This document shows, piece after piece, positions 32,175 through 41,348 of a stretch of 45,498 nt of DNA; the stretch's first letter is position 1; each line of letters begins with the position of its first letter. Source of the DNA: Microcaldota archaeon. GTDB taxonomy: Archaea > Micrarchaeota > Micrarchaeia > Micrarchaeales > Micrarchaeaceae. Made by a program: the position numbers and the translations under genes. The notes beneath the pieces were generated by a model. It worked only from the letters and a program-made list of their open reading frames with translations, did no database searches and was not told where the DNA came from. The stretch is taken from assembly GCA_021798935.1 (NCBI GenBank), contig JAJZBL010000006.1, positions 1 to 45,498 on the forward strand, given 5' to 3'.

Positions 32175-33233
32175 TTATGATTCCCAACTATGTATAACTG
32201 TAGAATTGCATCCTGCAGGTGCAGCAAATTTGCCGCTTATGAGCAATTTCAGATACCCTAAGTATGGTATAATACCTACCACTCTGCCTTCAACTTCACT
32301 GCTATTAGGTGGATAATTATCGTATTGCATATCAAGGCCTGGGTTATTATCCCCTTTTGTCAATATATAATAATTACCACTCTGATTTAGTATTGCATAT
32401 GCCCTATGAACTATGAATGAATCTCCTTCTCTGTAAAATAAATCCGAAGGCTGAGTCTGGTATACAAGGACACTATTACCCGCATCCCCTTTTATAGTTT
32501 TATTATTTATCTTTATAGACTCAAGGTACGCTTCTTCACCTTCTGTTCCGTTGTTGTATCTTATGCTTCTAACACCGCAATTGTAGCTTATAGGATAGCC
32601 ACTTGAATTGTTAAATAATTCATTTTCTGGTGATCCCTCTTTGTAAAGCCCAATTGCCCACCCTGCCTTATAATACTGCGATATAACTAGCTGCGTTCCG
32701 TTGTATCTATAAGCAACACAGGACAATGAATCGGGATACCCCTTAGACATTATGTACCCAATTTCGCCTTTAGTTACATTTACTATAGGTGCTTTTATCT
32801 GCTTTATGCTTGATATCCCTGAGATTGCTATTATATCCCCTCTGTGCAAGTATGGAAGCATGCTGCAGCTAGGCACTACATTTATAGGATATCGTGTATT
32901 TAACCCGTACATTAGAGCCAGCCAGATTATTACTACAACAACAATAGTGCCTAAAATTTCAAGGACTACCTTTTTGCTTCCCTCCTCCTTAACACTTTGC
33001 TCTAACTCAAGCCCTATTATCAGGACCAAAAATATGAATGATAATAGGCCAAATATTATAGATAGGTTTTCGGATCTGTTGAATAATAGATAAAGTATTA
33101 TAGATACAAAGAATAAGACATAGAAGGGCAGCAGCTTTATTTCTTTTTTCTTTGACGGAGTTTCAGCTGCTCTGCTAGAAGTGGCAGGTTTAGATTTTGA
33201 ATTTTTGTAGTTGACCTTTTTCTTTTTTGGCAA
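32175..33233 (-). CDS. Signal peptidase I (archaeal/ER type) with extended membrane N-terminus
   Basis: VVPSCSMLPYLHRGDII holds the catalytic serine (Ser124, in the S-M-x-P motif). SFIVHRAYAI holds the histidine that replaces lysine in archaeal and ER enzymes, and YYILTKGDNNP is the conserved aspartate box. Three membrane segments (about 33-51, 58-76, 91-109) precede the catalytic domain; most archaeal enzymes have one or two. It cleaves signal peptides of Sec substrates outside the membrane. The start is TTG 33233, with a GATGA SD-like sequence just upstream. smc ends 11 nt before it. Confidence 0.85.
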   Translation of the reverse strand: MPKKKKVNYKNSKSKPATSSRAAETPSKKKEIKLLPFYVLFFVSIILYLLFNRSENLSIIFGLLSFIFLVLIIGLELEQSVKEEGSKKVVLEILGTIVVVVIIWLALMYGLNTRYPINVVPSCSMLPYLHRGDIIAISGISSIKQIKAPIVNVTKGEIGYIMSKGYPDSLSCVAYRYNGTQLVISQYYKAGWAIGLYKEGSPENELFNNSSGYPISYNCGVRSIRYNNGTEGEEAYLESIKINNKTIKGDAGNSVLVYQTQPSDLFYREGDSFIVHRAYAILNQSGNYYILTKGDNNPGLDMQYDNYPPNSSEVEGRVVGIIPYLGYLKLLISGKFAAPAGCNSTVIHSWES

Positions 33234-33244
33234 GAAATCATCTT

Positions 33245-36200
33245 TTATCTGTTCAAGTTGCTTAATTTGACAGCTACGGATTTAGATTCATCATTCTGGT
33301 TTACGAAACCTATTACAGCATCAGCTGAAGTTATTAAGGTATCATTGTGGCTTACTACTATGAACTGGGATTTTTCACTCATCTTCTTCAGCAATACTGA
33401 TAACTTCTTTGAGTTATCCTTATCTAATGCAGAATCAATTTCATCAAATATGTAAAATGACTTAGGATCACGCATCAGTATGGCAAATAATAATATCAGG
33501 AGGTTTAAAGACTTTTCCCCTCCTGATAGAGTTTCCGAATTAACTTCTCTTCCACTATCTTTTTTTACAATTATATTAAGTCCAGAGTTGAATGGGTCCT
33601 TTGGATTCTGCAAAACCAAATATCCATCAGTCCCAATTGTAACTTTATGAAGGGTTGAGAAGTTATCATTCACCTTGGCGAAGGTTTCATTAAATACTTC
33701 AAGCTTCTTGCGCTCAATCTCTTTTATCATTGACATTATTGAATTTTTCTCATTGTCTAAAGTATTCAGTTTAGTTGCGGCCTCTTCAACGCCCCTGCTC
33801 TTTTCAATGTACATTTCAGGGGCTTTAAGATTTACTTCCCCTAACTTTGATAGATTTGATTTAAATTCGGATAGTTTTCCTTCTAATTCTTCTATGCTGC
33901 CTTGCAGCTCTTCAATGCCTTCATAAGAGGATAATTCTGCTTTTATATCTGCCAATCTTACATTTGATTCTATAGTGCCTGATTTTAAATCGTTGATCTC
34001 CTTGTTTAACTGATCCATGCGCGAGGATATCTTGCCTTTTTCAAATCCTAATTCTTCAAGGTTCTTTTCAATACTTGACAGCTTATTGTAAAGCTCTACA
34101 CTATAAGCATCCTGAGCTTTGATTACTTTTTCATTTTCTGCCTTAACCTTTTTTTCTTCTTCTAATTTCGTCTCAAAATCTTTTACTTGAGATTTTTGCA
34201 ATGTAATTTTTGATTCAATTTTCTTTGATTCATCTAACAGTTCCTGAAGCTTTACTTTGTTTATGCTTACCTCCTTGTTCTTTGATGCTTGATTTACTTT
34301 AAGGTTTTCTATTTCAGATCTTATTTTTGCTAAATCCTGACTGCCAGATTTTGCAGGCATGCTAAATTCCTTTTCTTCCATTGCCTTTTTTACTTCGTTT
34401 ATCCTCTCGCTTACTTTTGATTTTTCAGAATTTAGTGCTTCAACCTCTGCTGAAAGAGAATCTAATTGTTCTTTTAGTATTTTGTTCTTTTCTGGAATAA
34501 TGCTTGCAGAATTATACTGATCAAGCAACTTTTTCTTATTTGCTATTTCATTGTCTAAGTTCTCCAACCTTACTTGATTTTGAGAGATTTGCCTGAAAGT
34601 TTCATTTATAAGTTCATCCAACTCCACTTGTCTTGATGAAAGGCTTTTCCTAGTGGATTCTACTTCCTCCAACTCCATTCTCAGCTTCCCAGGAAATACA
34701 TTGCTGCTCTTAGAACGCCCTCCTGTCACTATCCCTGAAGGCTCCACTAGTTCCCCATCAAGAGTTACAAACCTGTATTTTCCTATACCCTGCTTCTTTG
34801 CCTCCTCAATATTGCCGATAATATAAGTATTGGAAAATATGTATGCAAATACCTTTTCGAACTTTGGATCGTACTCTATGTGCTTCAAAAGAGGATCCAT
34901 CTTGTTCTCCTGCATCGGATAATAGGATATCTCTTCTATAGGTATGAATGATGCACGGCCCATCATTGCCCTTTTGAGCACTTTTATGGCATCATTTGCT
35001 GTTCTTATATTATCCACAACAAAGTAGTTCAGCCGGCTTCCAGCAGCTGCATTTACTGCTTCAGAATAATTTTCATCATATCTGCATAATTCATATGCCC
35101 TTCCATAAAATCCTTCTTTTATTACTCCTTTCAGCGTTTCTTCAATACTGTCCTTTGCTCCTCCAAAGCTTGATAATTGCTCTCTAAGGTTTATGCTGCT
35201 TGTATTGGCTTTGTCAAGCATTCCTCCAATCTCTATACGCTCCGATTTTAGCTGAGATATAGACTTTCCCTCTTTTGATATCTCCGAGCTAAGTTTTGCC
35301 TTCTCTGATTCTAAGTTAGATAACTCTGCTTTTAGATTCTTTATATCCTCTCCTGACGTGGCAATCTTCGATTGCATTGAGGAATATTCAAGTTTTAATT
35401 GCTCCAAGCTTACCTTTCTATCCGTATATTCAGAGTTTAATGAATTTAACTTTGCAGACTGCTCTTCATACTCTTTCTGCAGTTTTTTGTACTCCTCCAT
35501 CCCTGCATCATTTGTAGATTCTAAATCACTATAAATTTTTATCTTAGATTCGAGTTCTTTTGATATCGCTTCTAATTCTATTGACCCCTCTTTTATTTGG
35601 GATGAAATCTTAGACATATCTGATTTATAGCCTTCTAGCCTAATTTCTAATTCTCTAATAGATTCGTTGAGGTTTGATATATTAGCCATATAAACTGCAA
35701 TATTTTTGTTGGCATCTTCCAATGCTGCATTTATAGAGCTGAGTTTGCTAGACTTAGAGTTTATTTCCTTTGATACCTCACTATGCTTTGTGGAAAGCTC
35801 AGATATTTGAGTATTTAGGGAATTAAGTGATTCTTGGTCTTTTGACAAAAGATCATTTTTGGTTTTTATTTCCTCATTTATCTTTGACATCTTTGAATTT
35901 ATATCTTCGAATCTTCTCTTTAATATGGTGTAATTTATCTTTTTTATCTGTGAAGAAAAATACTGGTATGCTTCAGCATCATCTTTCTCTTTTTTGAGCT
36001 CATTCAAGAATCCTAACCTTTCTCCAAGCAACGCCTTTGCGCCACTTATCTTTTCATCTACCTTTTCGAGTTCCTTTAAGGAGTCCTCACGCTTGTCATC
36101 AAATTCTTTAATTCCTGCAGCTATATCTATAAGATATCTCCTCTCCTTCACACTTAATGACATAATTTTATTTATTTCGCCTTGTGTGATTGTATTTGTT

Positions 36201-36589
36201 TCATTTACAACTGCACCATTTCTTGCCAACATGTCTACAATCTCCTGCCTTGTTACCTTTTTTCCATCGAGCCTATATTCTATCTTCCCTTCACTATCTA
36301 CAGACCTGTAAATCTCAAATGAGGAACTGCCAGAAAATAAGATACTTACAGACGCTATCTTCTTTGTCTTGGCATTCTCAAGAACTAGTGCATTGATTAG
36401 ATCCTTTGTTTTAGAAACCCTCATCCTCTTCAACGATGTTTCGCCAAGCGCAAATAGCAGTGAATCGCATATGTTCGATTTTCCTGCACCGTTTGGTCCT
36501 ACGATGCAGTTAAAGCCGTTTGTAAACTGAGTAGATGAGTTTTTGAAAGACTTGAAATTCTTAATATGTATCTTATCAATATAAAGCAT
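33245..36589 (-). CDS. smc: SMC chromosome-condensation ATPase
   Basis: The N-terminal head contains IVGPNGAGKSN (Walker A), followed by a coiled coil (about 170-480), a hinge with conserved glycines (about 490-640), a second coiled coil (650-990), and the C-terminal head with LSGGEKSLNLL and FYIFDEIDSALD (Walker B). At 1114 aa it is a full SMC. It organises and segregates the chromosome, usually with ScpA/ScpB kleisin partners, which were not found next to it. The gene lies between the site-2 protease and signal peptidase genes with gaps of 21 and 11 nt. Confidence 0.95.
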   Translation of the reverse strand: MLYIDKIHIKNFKSFKNSSTQFTNGFNCIVGPNGAGKSNICDSLLFALGETSLKRMRVSKTKDLINALVLENAKTKKIASVSILFSGSSSFEIYRSVDSEGKIEYRLDGKKVTRQEIVDMLARNGAVVNETNTITQGEINKIMSLSVKERRYLIDIAAGIKEFDDKREDSLKELEKVDEKISGAKALLGERLGFLNELKKEKDDAEAYQYFSSQIKKINYTILKRRFEDINSKMSKINEEIKTKNDLLSKDQESLNSLNTQISELSTKHSEVSKEINSKSSKLSSINAALEDANKNIAVYMANISNLNESIRELEIRLEGYKSDMSKISSQIKEGSIELEAISKELESKIKIYSDLESTNDAGMEEYKKLQKEYEEQSAKLNSLNSEYTDRKVSLEQLKLEYSSMQSKIATSGEDIKNLKAELSNLESEKAKLSSEISKEGKSISQLKSERIEIGGMLDKANTSSINLREQLSSFGGAKDSIEETLKGVIKEGFYGRAYELCRYDENYSEAVNAAAGSRLNYFVVDNIRTANDAIKVLKRAMMGRASFIPIEEISYYPMQENKMDPLLKHIEYDPKFEKVFAYIFSNTYIIGNIEEAKKQGIGKYRFVTLDGELVEPSGIVTGGRSKSSNVFPGKLRMELEEVESTRKSLSSRQVELDELINETFRQISQNQVRLENLDNEIANKKKLLDQYNSASIIPEKNKILKEQLDSLSAEVEALNSEKSKVSERINEVKKAMEEKEFSMPAKSGSQDLAKIRSEIENLKVNQASKNKEVSINKVKLQELLDESKKIESKITLQKSQVKDFETKLEEEKKVKAENEKVIKAQDAYSVELYNKLSSIEKNLEELGFEKGKISSRMDQLNKEINDLKSGTIESNVRLADIKAELSSYEGIEELQGSIEELEGKLSEFKSNLSKLGEVNLKAPEMYIEKSRGVEEAATKLNTLDNEKNSIMSMIKEIERKKLEVFNETFAKVNDNFSTLHKVTIGTDGYLVLQNPKDPFNSGLNIIVKKDSGREVNSETLSGGEKSLNLLILLFAILMRDPKSFYIFDEIDSALDKDNSKKLSVLLKKMSEKSQFIVVSHNDTLITSADAVIGFVNQNDESKSVAVKLSNLNR

Positions 36590-36610
36590 CTTTTACCACT
36601 GTCCTTTTAT

Positions 36611-37690
36611 TTATTTGGCCTGCATACTGCTGATGTTTGACATATGCAATGATACAAATGAGTCAAGGTGCTGCCTCGATATTACCCCTATCAGCGTCTT
36701 CCCTCTAATAACACCTATTATTGGCAGATTTGTATTTTGCATTTTGTTAAATGCATCGTATACCTTTTTATTATAATCTATTACAGGCAATGATAGTTTA
36801 TAGTACATCGAGTTCTGTTTGCTCGACATATTCAAATTCAATGCATTTATGTTGGGTGCCGGCAACTTTGATATTATCTGATATCCACCATTACCCTTGA
36901 AAAGTATTATGTTGGTATGGTATTTTATTACGGCATCATATATCTCCCTCAATGATGCAGGCTTCTTGAATAGGATATAATTCTTTGATATAAGCGAGCG
37001 TATAGGCAAATCTTTGGTGTTTTCTTTTATATAAGCTAATTCCATCTCGGATTTTGCACCACTATATATGAACATTGCCATAAATACATCAATAAAAATA
37101 ATAAATTCCTTATAAGTTATAGTATAGGTAGAAATTCCTGCATATACCAATGTCCCTATTATGAATACAACAGTTATTATGTTGCTTGCCATTACGGTCT
37201 TTTTTGTTGCGGTTATAAATGGGTATTTTTTCCTGAAATAACCTCTGAGAACTCTTCCCCCATCTAATGGGAACCATGGTATTATATTGAATATAGCCAA
37301 CAATATGTTAAGCAGGAAAAATATTTGGATGAAGCTCTCAATCTCTCCCCCCGGCAGTATAACAGCTGCTATTCCAAATGCAAATCCCATTATAAAGCTT
37401 GCGACGGGACCCGCTAATGAGATCCTAAATTCCAGTTCTGGATTCAAGCTATCTGAATCTATAAGTGATCCTCCGCCTAATGGGTAGAGTATTATTTTTT
37501 CGACAGGTACTTTGTTTCTATATGCTGTCAACGTATGTGACATCTCATGAAGAAGCACGCATGCGAAAAGTATTACAAGCACAAAAAATAGAGGTACGCT
37601 TATTGCAAGCGCAAATATCATCAGCAAAACGAATGACCAGTGCAACTGTATTGGTATGCCTTTGAATTTTCCTATAATTGGGGACCACAT
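36611..37690 (-). CDS. Site-2 protease family membrane metalloprotease
   Basis: LLHEMSH supplies the HExxH zinc site within membrane helix 2, and IPWFPLDGGRVL supplies the second zinc-binding segment (F-x-L-D-G). Five to six membrane segments fill the first 220 residues. The C-terminal 140 residues look like two CBS-like repeats, as in many archaeal members of the family. It cleaves membrane proteins within the bilayer. ATG 37690 (MWSP) is chosen over ATG 37696 because a TATATA-type element at 37711-37718 is spaced for it; the difference is two residues. First gene of the cluster with smc and signal peptidase. Confidence 0.88.
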   Translation of the reverse strand: MWSPIIGKFKGIPIQLHWSFVLLMIFALAISVPLFFVLVILFACVLLHEMSHTLTAYRNKVPVEKIILYPLGGGSLIDSDSLNPELEFRISLAGPVASFIMGFAFGIAAVILPGGEIESFIQIFFLLNILLAIFNIIPWFPLDGGRVLRGYFRKKYPFITATKKTVMASNIITVVFIIGTLVYAGISTYTITYKEFIIFIDVFMAMFIYSGAKSEMELAYIKENTKDLPIRSLISKNYILFKKPASLREIYDAVIKYHTNIILFKGNGGYQIISKLPAPNINALNLNMSSKQNSMYYKLSLPVIDYNKKVYDAFNKMQNTNLPIIGVIRGKTLIGVISRQHLDSFVSLHMSNISSMQAK

Positions 37691-37710
37691 TGACATAATA
37701 ATTCACTAGT

Positions 37711-37734
37711 TATTTATACTAAAAAATATAAATA
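37711..37734. promoter_or_regulatory. Facing TATA boxes forming an 8-bp inverted repeat
   Basis: TATTTATA (37711-37718) and TATAAATA (37727-37734) are mirror images. The left one lies about 25 nt before the site-2 protease start; the right one faces the phosphoesterase gene but is about 100 nt from it. This is consistent with divergent transcription from a shared promoter. Confidence 0.4.
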
Positions 37735-37837
37735 GTAAAGGGTAGATAAGTAATATTATATAATAATAACGGATATTTTTAGAGTTTGCGATTTGCCATG
37801 TAATTGTTTTATTATCTCAATTATCTAAGGTCATAGA

Positions 37838-38614
37838 TTGTTGCATTTGAATAACATAAAATTTGTATATGGAAAACCTGTATTGATTGCAAAATCTTAC
37901 AAGCGCAGCTACATGGTTATAGGGGACCTCCATATAGGTTATGAGAGTAAATTATTGAAGAAAGGCATACATATATACAATAACACAGATATCATGGCTT
38001 CTAGCATCTTAAAGATGTCAGATGATTATGGTATAAGAAGATTGGTGCTTTTAGGAGATGTTAAGGATAGCATAATGCATCCTAGCAAATATGAACTGGA
38101 ATCATTGAAAAGATTTTTTGACTTGCTTAGCCCTTTAGACCTGACAGTAGTCAATGGAAATCATGACTCATTTTTAAGTGAGATAATTGGTATAGATACT
38201 TTGGATGAATTCTTGGTAGGGGATTTTGCCTTCTTGCATGGCAATAGATTTCCTTCACTTAAAGCGATGAGCAAAAAAATAATAATCACAGCACATAACC
38301 ATATAGCTGTTGAGATAAAAGAAGGCGAAAAGAATTTTTATAAAGAAAAGGCTTGGCTTATATCGGGCATAAATAAGAGCACTGCCAAAAAGTTCTATAG
38401 CACATTTTCTGCTAACAAGCTTATAGTAATGCCTGCATTCAACCCCTTTATAATAGGAAGTGCAGTAAATTTTGTGTCGAACAACGATAAGAGGAACATA
38501 AACCCATTATTCAGCAACGATATATTTTCTTACGATAAATCCTATGTCTATAGCTTAAATGGCATAAAACTAGGCACAGTAGGCCAGCTAATTGCAAAAA
38601 ACAATGTTAATTAA
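37838..38614 (+). CDS. Metallophosphoesterase of the COG1407 (ICC-like) type
   Basis: GDLHIGYE, LLGDVKD, NGNHDS, the LHGN block and TAHNHIA are the calcineurin-type metal and catalytic motifs in order. Spacing and the 258-aa length match the small archaeal COG1407 phosphoesterases. Substrate is unknown; related enzymes hydrolyse phosphodiesters. The start is probably TTG 37838 (or the TTG that follows it), behind a weak AAGGTC SD. It stands alone between divergent and convergent neighbours and ends 5 nt from rpoK. Confidence 0.85.
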   Translation: MLHLNNIKFVYGKPVLIAKSYKRSYMVIGDLHIGYESKLLKKGIHIYNNTDIMASSILKMSDDYGIRRLVLLGDVKDSIMHPSKYELESLKRFFDLLSPLDLTVVNGNHDSFLSEIIGIDTLDEFLVGDFAFLHGNRFPSLKAMSKKIIITAHNHIAVEIKEGEKNFYKEKAWLISGINKSTAKKFYSTFSANKLIVMPAFNPFIIGSAVNFVSNNDKRNINPLFSNDIFSYDKSYVYSLNGIKLGTVGQLIAKNNVN

Positions 38615-38618
38615 AAAT

Positions 38619-38795
38619 CTACTCTCTTATGACTGTTATAGGTATTACTTCCTTTTCAAATTCCAGCTGAGCTAAGTCAAGCGGATTTATTATCCCTTCT
38701 GGAACTCTTATCAGTGGTGGGGCGCCATAAGCTAGCTGTAGAGCTCTTGATCCTACTATCCTAGCTTTTTCAAATCTTGTATATTCTTTTTCCAT
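38619..38795 (-). CDS. rpoK: DNA-directed RNA polymerase subunit K (Rpb6/omega homologue)
   Basis: YTRFEKARIVGSRALQLAYG followed by APPLIR and INPLDLAQLEFE is nearly diagnostic of archaeal RpoK. It is a small subunit that helps assemble and stabilise RNA polymerase. The frame extends upstream to 38891, but an AAAGGTGA SD 5 nt before ATG 38795 shows the real start, giving 58 aa, the normal length. The gene follows the geranylgeranyl-reductase-like gene by 29 nt on the same strand. Confidence 0.95.
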   Translation of the reverse strand: MEKEYTRFEKARIVGSRALQLAYGAPPLIRVPEGIINPLDLAQLEFEKEVIPITVIRE

Positions 38796-38824
38796 AAATT
38801 TCACCTTTAACCTCGCAGCCATTA

Positions 38825-40270
38825 TCAGACAGGGTTGGGCTTGAACTTTTCTTTTACCTCCTCTATCTCTTTTTTGACGGATCCTCTCCATCTCTCAAAT
38901 CCTTCAGGTGTAGCTGGATACTCCTCGTATATGCTATCCAGCTTCTTCATCTTGCCCATTACATATACAAGGTTGGAGAATGCTTGTATATTAGAAGCCC
39001 CTTTGAGCACAAGCTTGAATTTTGACTTTAGGCTAAGTTCAGGCACCTTGCCAAGGGTGAGATCTGTTGCTTCATCAGATGTCAAAAATGTCTTTATTCC
39101 GTAGTTTAATGTATCTACGTTTAAGGATTGAAGGTAAATCCTAAATGCTTCTAATCCTGCAGTCTTCTTTCCATATTCTTGATTATAAGCAACATTATAA
39201 TCCCATAAGCCTTTAAGAGACACATCCCCTCCTTCTATTGACTTTACTGCTTGCTCACCTGCTAATATGCCAGATATTAGAGCAGGGCCAATACCTCCTG
39301 CACTAAGAGGGTTAGGCATTACCATGCTGTCTCCTACTCCCATATATCCGTTGAATACTAAGCTTTCCATCTGACGCCTAACTGCAACAGACCATATCCC
39401 TCTTCCATTATTATTTTTGTTGAATAGTTTAAGATTCTTGAATACTGGAACCCACTTTACATATTCATCTATAAGGGTCTGAAGGCTATCTTTTTTGTTT
39501 AGTTTTTTGTTCCTTATATCTAAGCTGCTTTTCTGTACTCCTATTCCTATATTTATCTTGTTACCGCTCTTTGGGAATACCCATCCATATCCACCTGGAG
39601 CTAATATAGGATTTAGATGTATGAGCGCGTTCTTTGGATCATAATATTTAAGGTCTTCATGATCCAGCTCAAATTCATATATATATCTTCCAGTGGACTC
39701 GATATCATCGATATCTACGAATCTGTCAACGTAGGGATTTTCTGGAAGCCTCCTTCTGAGTACTGTTGATATTCCCAACCCATCTATGACAATCTTTGAT
39801 AAGAACTTCTTAGGCTGTTTATCTTTGTCCTTACCAAAGATACCTATTACAGTGTTATTTTCCATCAATGGCCCTTCAACTTCAAAATTTGGCACGTAAT
39901 GGGCGCCATTGTCTATCGCAAACTTCAAAAGCTTTGTTTCAAACTCAGGCCTATCTAAAGTATATCCAATTCCGTCGAATTTGTACTTTGATTCTAAATC
40001 TGGAGAGAGAGCATATACGCCATCTACCTGATAATCTAATTCAGGTTTTGAAAACTTTAATCCTGTGCGTTCAGTAACGAAATCAAGATGAGATTTGGCA
40101 ACTGCATCTCCGCATGTCCAGCCCCAATTAGTTTTCTTTCCTACCTCTATCTGGGAATTCCTATCCAATAAAAGGACATTCAATCCTTTCTTAGCAGCTA
40201 TGCCTGCTGCTAGATTTCCTGCCATTCCTGCTCCTGCGACTATTAAATCGTATTTATCGTTTGCTTCCAT
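38825..40270 (-). CDS. Geranylgeranyl reductase family flavoprotein
   Basis: The N-terminal FAD-binding GAGMAGNLAAGIAAKKGLNVLLLDR, an inner GDSMVMPNPLSAGGIGPAL (the second FAD motif of the family) and a helical C-terminus identify the GGR group. In archaea these enzymes saturate the isoprenoid chains of membrane lipids, after IPP isomerase (present at 9.1 kb). The family also includes related oxidoreductases, so exact activity is likely but not certain. At 481 aa it is longer than many GGRs (about 390-460). A TATA-like box about 25 nt before ATG 40270 implies a leaderless message. Confidence 0.85.
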   Translation of the reverse strand: MEANDKYDLIVAGAGMAGNLAAGIAAKKGLNVLLLDRNSQIEVGKKTNWGWTCGDAVAKSHLDFVTERTGLKFSKPELDYQVDGVYALSPDLESKYKFDGIGYTLDRPEFETKLLKFAIDNGAHYVPNFEVEGPLMENNTVIGIFGKDKDKQPKKFLSKIVIDGLGISTVLRRRLPENPYVDRFVDIDDIESTGRYIYEFELDHEDLKYYDPKNALIHLNPILAPGGYGWVFPKSGNKINIGIGVQKSSLDIRNKKLNKKDSLQTLIDEYVKWVPVFKNLKLFNKNNNGRGIWSVAVRRQMESLVFNGYMGVGDSMVMPNPLSAGGIGPALISGILAGEQAVKSIEGGDVSLKGLWDYNVAYNQEYGKKTAGLEAFRIYLQSLNVDTLNYGIKTFLTSDEATDLTLGKVPELSLKSKFKLVLKGASNIQAFSNLVYVMGKMKKLDSIYEEYPATPEGFERWRGSVKKEIEEVKEKFKPNPV

Positions 40271-40401
40271 AAAAACACTTATGACTTAATTTTTATTGAA
40301 CTTCACAATTTAAAATCAAAATTTACCTAAAATTCTATTATTATTTGTTTAAAACTTTTATAAACTTATGTTTTGCATTGCCATTTCAATAGGTTATGAA
40401 T

Positions 40402-41127
40402 TTATTTTTCTTTTAAAGTTATTTCTATCCTTTTATTGTGTGAGCCCTTATTTTCGTATTTGGATAATTCGATTTTCCCTAACTCAGAGGTATTTTTGAC
40501 GTGTGTGCCACCATCCAATTGAAAATCAAATCCCTCTATATCTATTACCCTAAAGGTATCAAGCTTCTTCATAAGCTCTTTTCCTGGCTCTGTCCTTGCT
40601 AGTTCTGGAACCTTTAAGGCTTCCTCTTTGGTTAGGAACTTCACTTTTATAGGCAAAGACTTATCTATAACCTCCTGTGATTTCTCAAGAATCTTCAAAA
40701 CTTTATCCTTGTCCAATCCAGGTATATCAAAATCTGCTCTTGCCCTGTCATCGTATATCTGCCCTCCTGTCATACTTCCATTTCCATCATGGAATACCAC
40801 GCCGTCTATTATATGCAAAGCTGTATGATACTTCATGTGCTGGTACCTTTTATCCCAGTCCACCTTACCCTTAATTATAGATCCTTCAGATAATCCGGAT
40901 ATATCGGAAACTTTGTGGAATACCTTATCTCCTGATTTAGAAACATCCAACACTTCGTAAGATCTTCCATCAAATTCTATAATTCCGGTGTCGGAAGGTT
41001 GGCCCCCTCCTGTAGGATAAAATGCAGTTTTGTCGAGTTCTACTAATTTTTCACTCTCATTCAAAGATACGACTTTTGCCTCAAACTCCTTGAGATAAGA
41101 ATCTTTAAGATACAATTTTTCCGTCAA
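40402..41127 (-). CDS. alaX: AlaX-type alanyl-tRNA editing protein (medium form)
   Basis: Homologous to the AlaRS editing domain: YHTALHIIDG carries the HxxxH zinc pair, and LDGGTHVKNTSELG is the second zinc motif, with Asp at the position where AlaRS has Cys. The glycine-rich YPTGGGQPSDTG near residue 40 marks the AlaX-M subtype. It deacylates tRNA-Ala mischarged with serine (or glycine) in trans. Its 241-aa length fits. Start TTG 41127, with GGTAA just upstream as a weak SD. tRNA-Gln follows 34 bp upstream on the same strand. Confidence 0.9.
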   Translation of the reverse strand: MTEKLYLKDSYLKEFEAKVVSLNESEKLVELDKTAFYPTGGGQPSDTGIIEFDGRSYEVLDVSKSGDKVFHKVSDISGLSEGSIIKGKVDWDKRYQHMKYHTALHIIDGVVFHDGNGSMTGGQIYDDRARADFDIPGLDKDKVLKILEKSQEVIDKSLPIKVKFLTKEEALKVPELARTEPGKELMKKLDTFRVIDIEGFDFQLDGGTHVKNTSELGKIELSKYENKGSHNKRIEITLKEK

Positions 41128-41160
41128 TATATTACCTTCTATACACTTTCACTAGTACAA

Positions 41161-41233
41161 TAGCCCCGGTCGGATTCGAACCGGCGTATGCGGGTCCAAA
41201 GCCCGCAGTCCTTGGCCTCTAGACGACAGGGCT
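41161..41233 (-). tRNA. tRNA-Gln, anticodon TTG
   Basis: On the minus strand: acceptor AGCCCTG/CGGGGCT (one T-G), anticodon stem GCGGG/CCCGC with loop CTTTGGA (TTG), and T arm GCCGG-TTCGAAT-CCGAC with one C-A mismatch. Discriminator A; no intron; CCA not encoded. A TATA-like TTTAAATATTT lies about 34 nt upstream. Confidence 0.93.
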
Positions 41234-41348
41234 TCGAAATTATATAAGCCTTAAAAATATTTAAAACTATATAATTAAAACCAATATTCGCATAATACTT
41301 TTTACTGCATTAAATTTTAAGCAATATTAATATGCGATTGGTTATAAT

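Noticed and set aside
38796-38891. N-terminal extension of RNA polymerase subunit K (start at 38891)
   Set aside because: It overlaps the reductase gene, and a clear SD precedes ATG 38795, which gives the normal 58-aa subunit.
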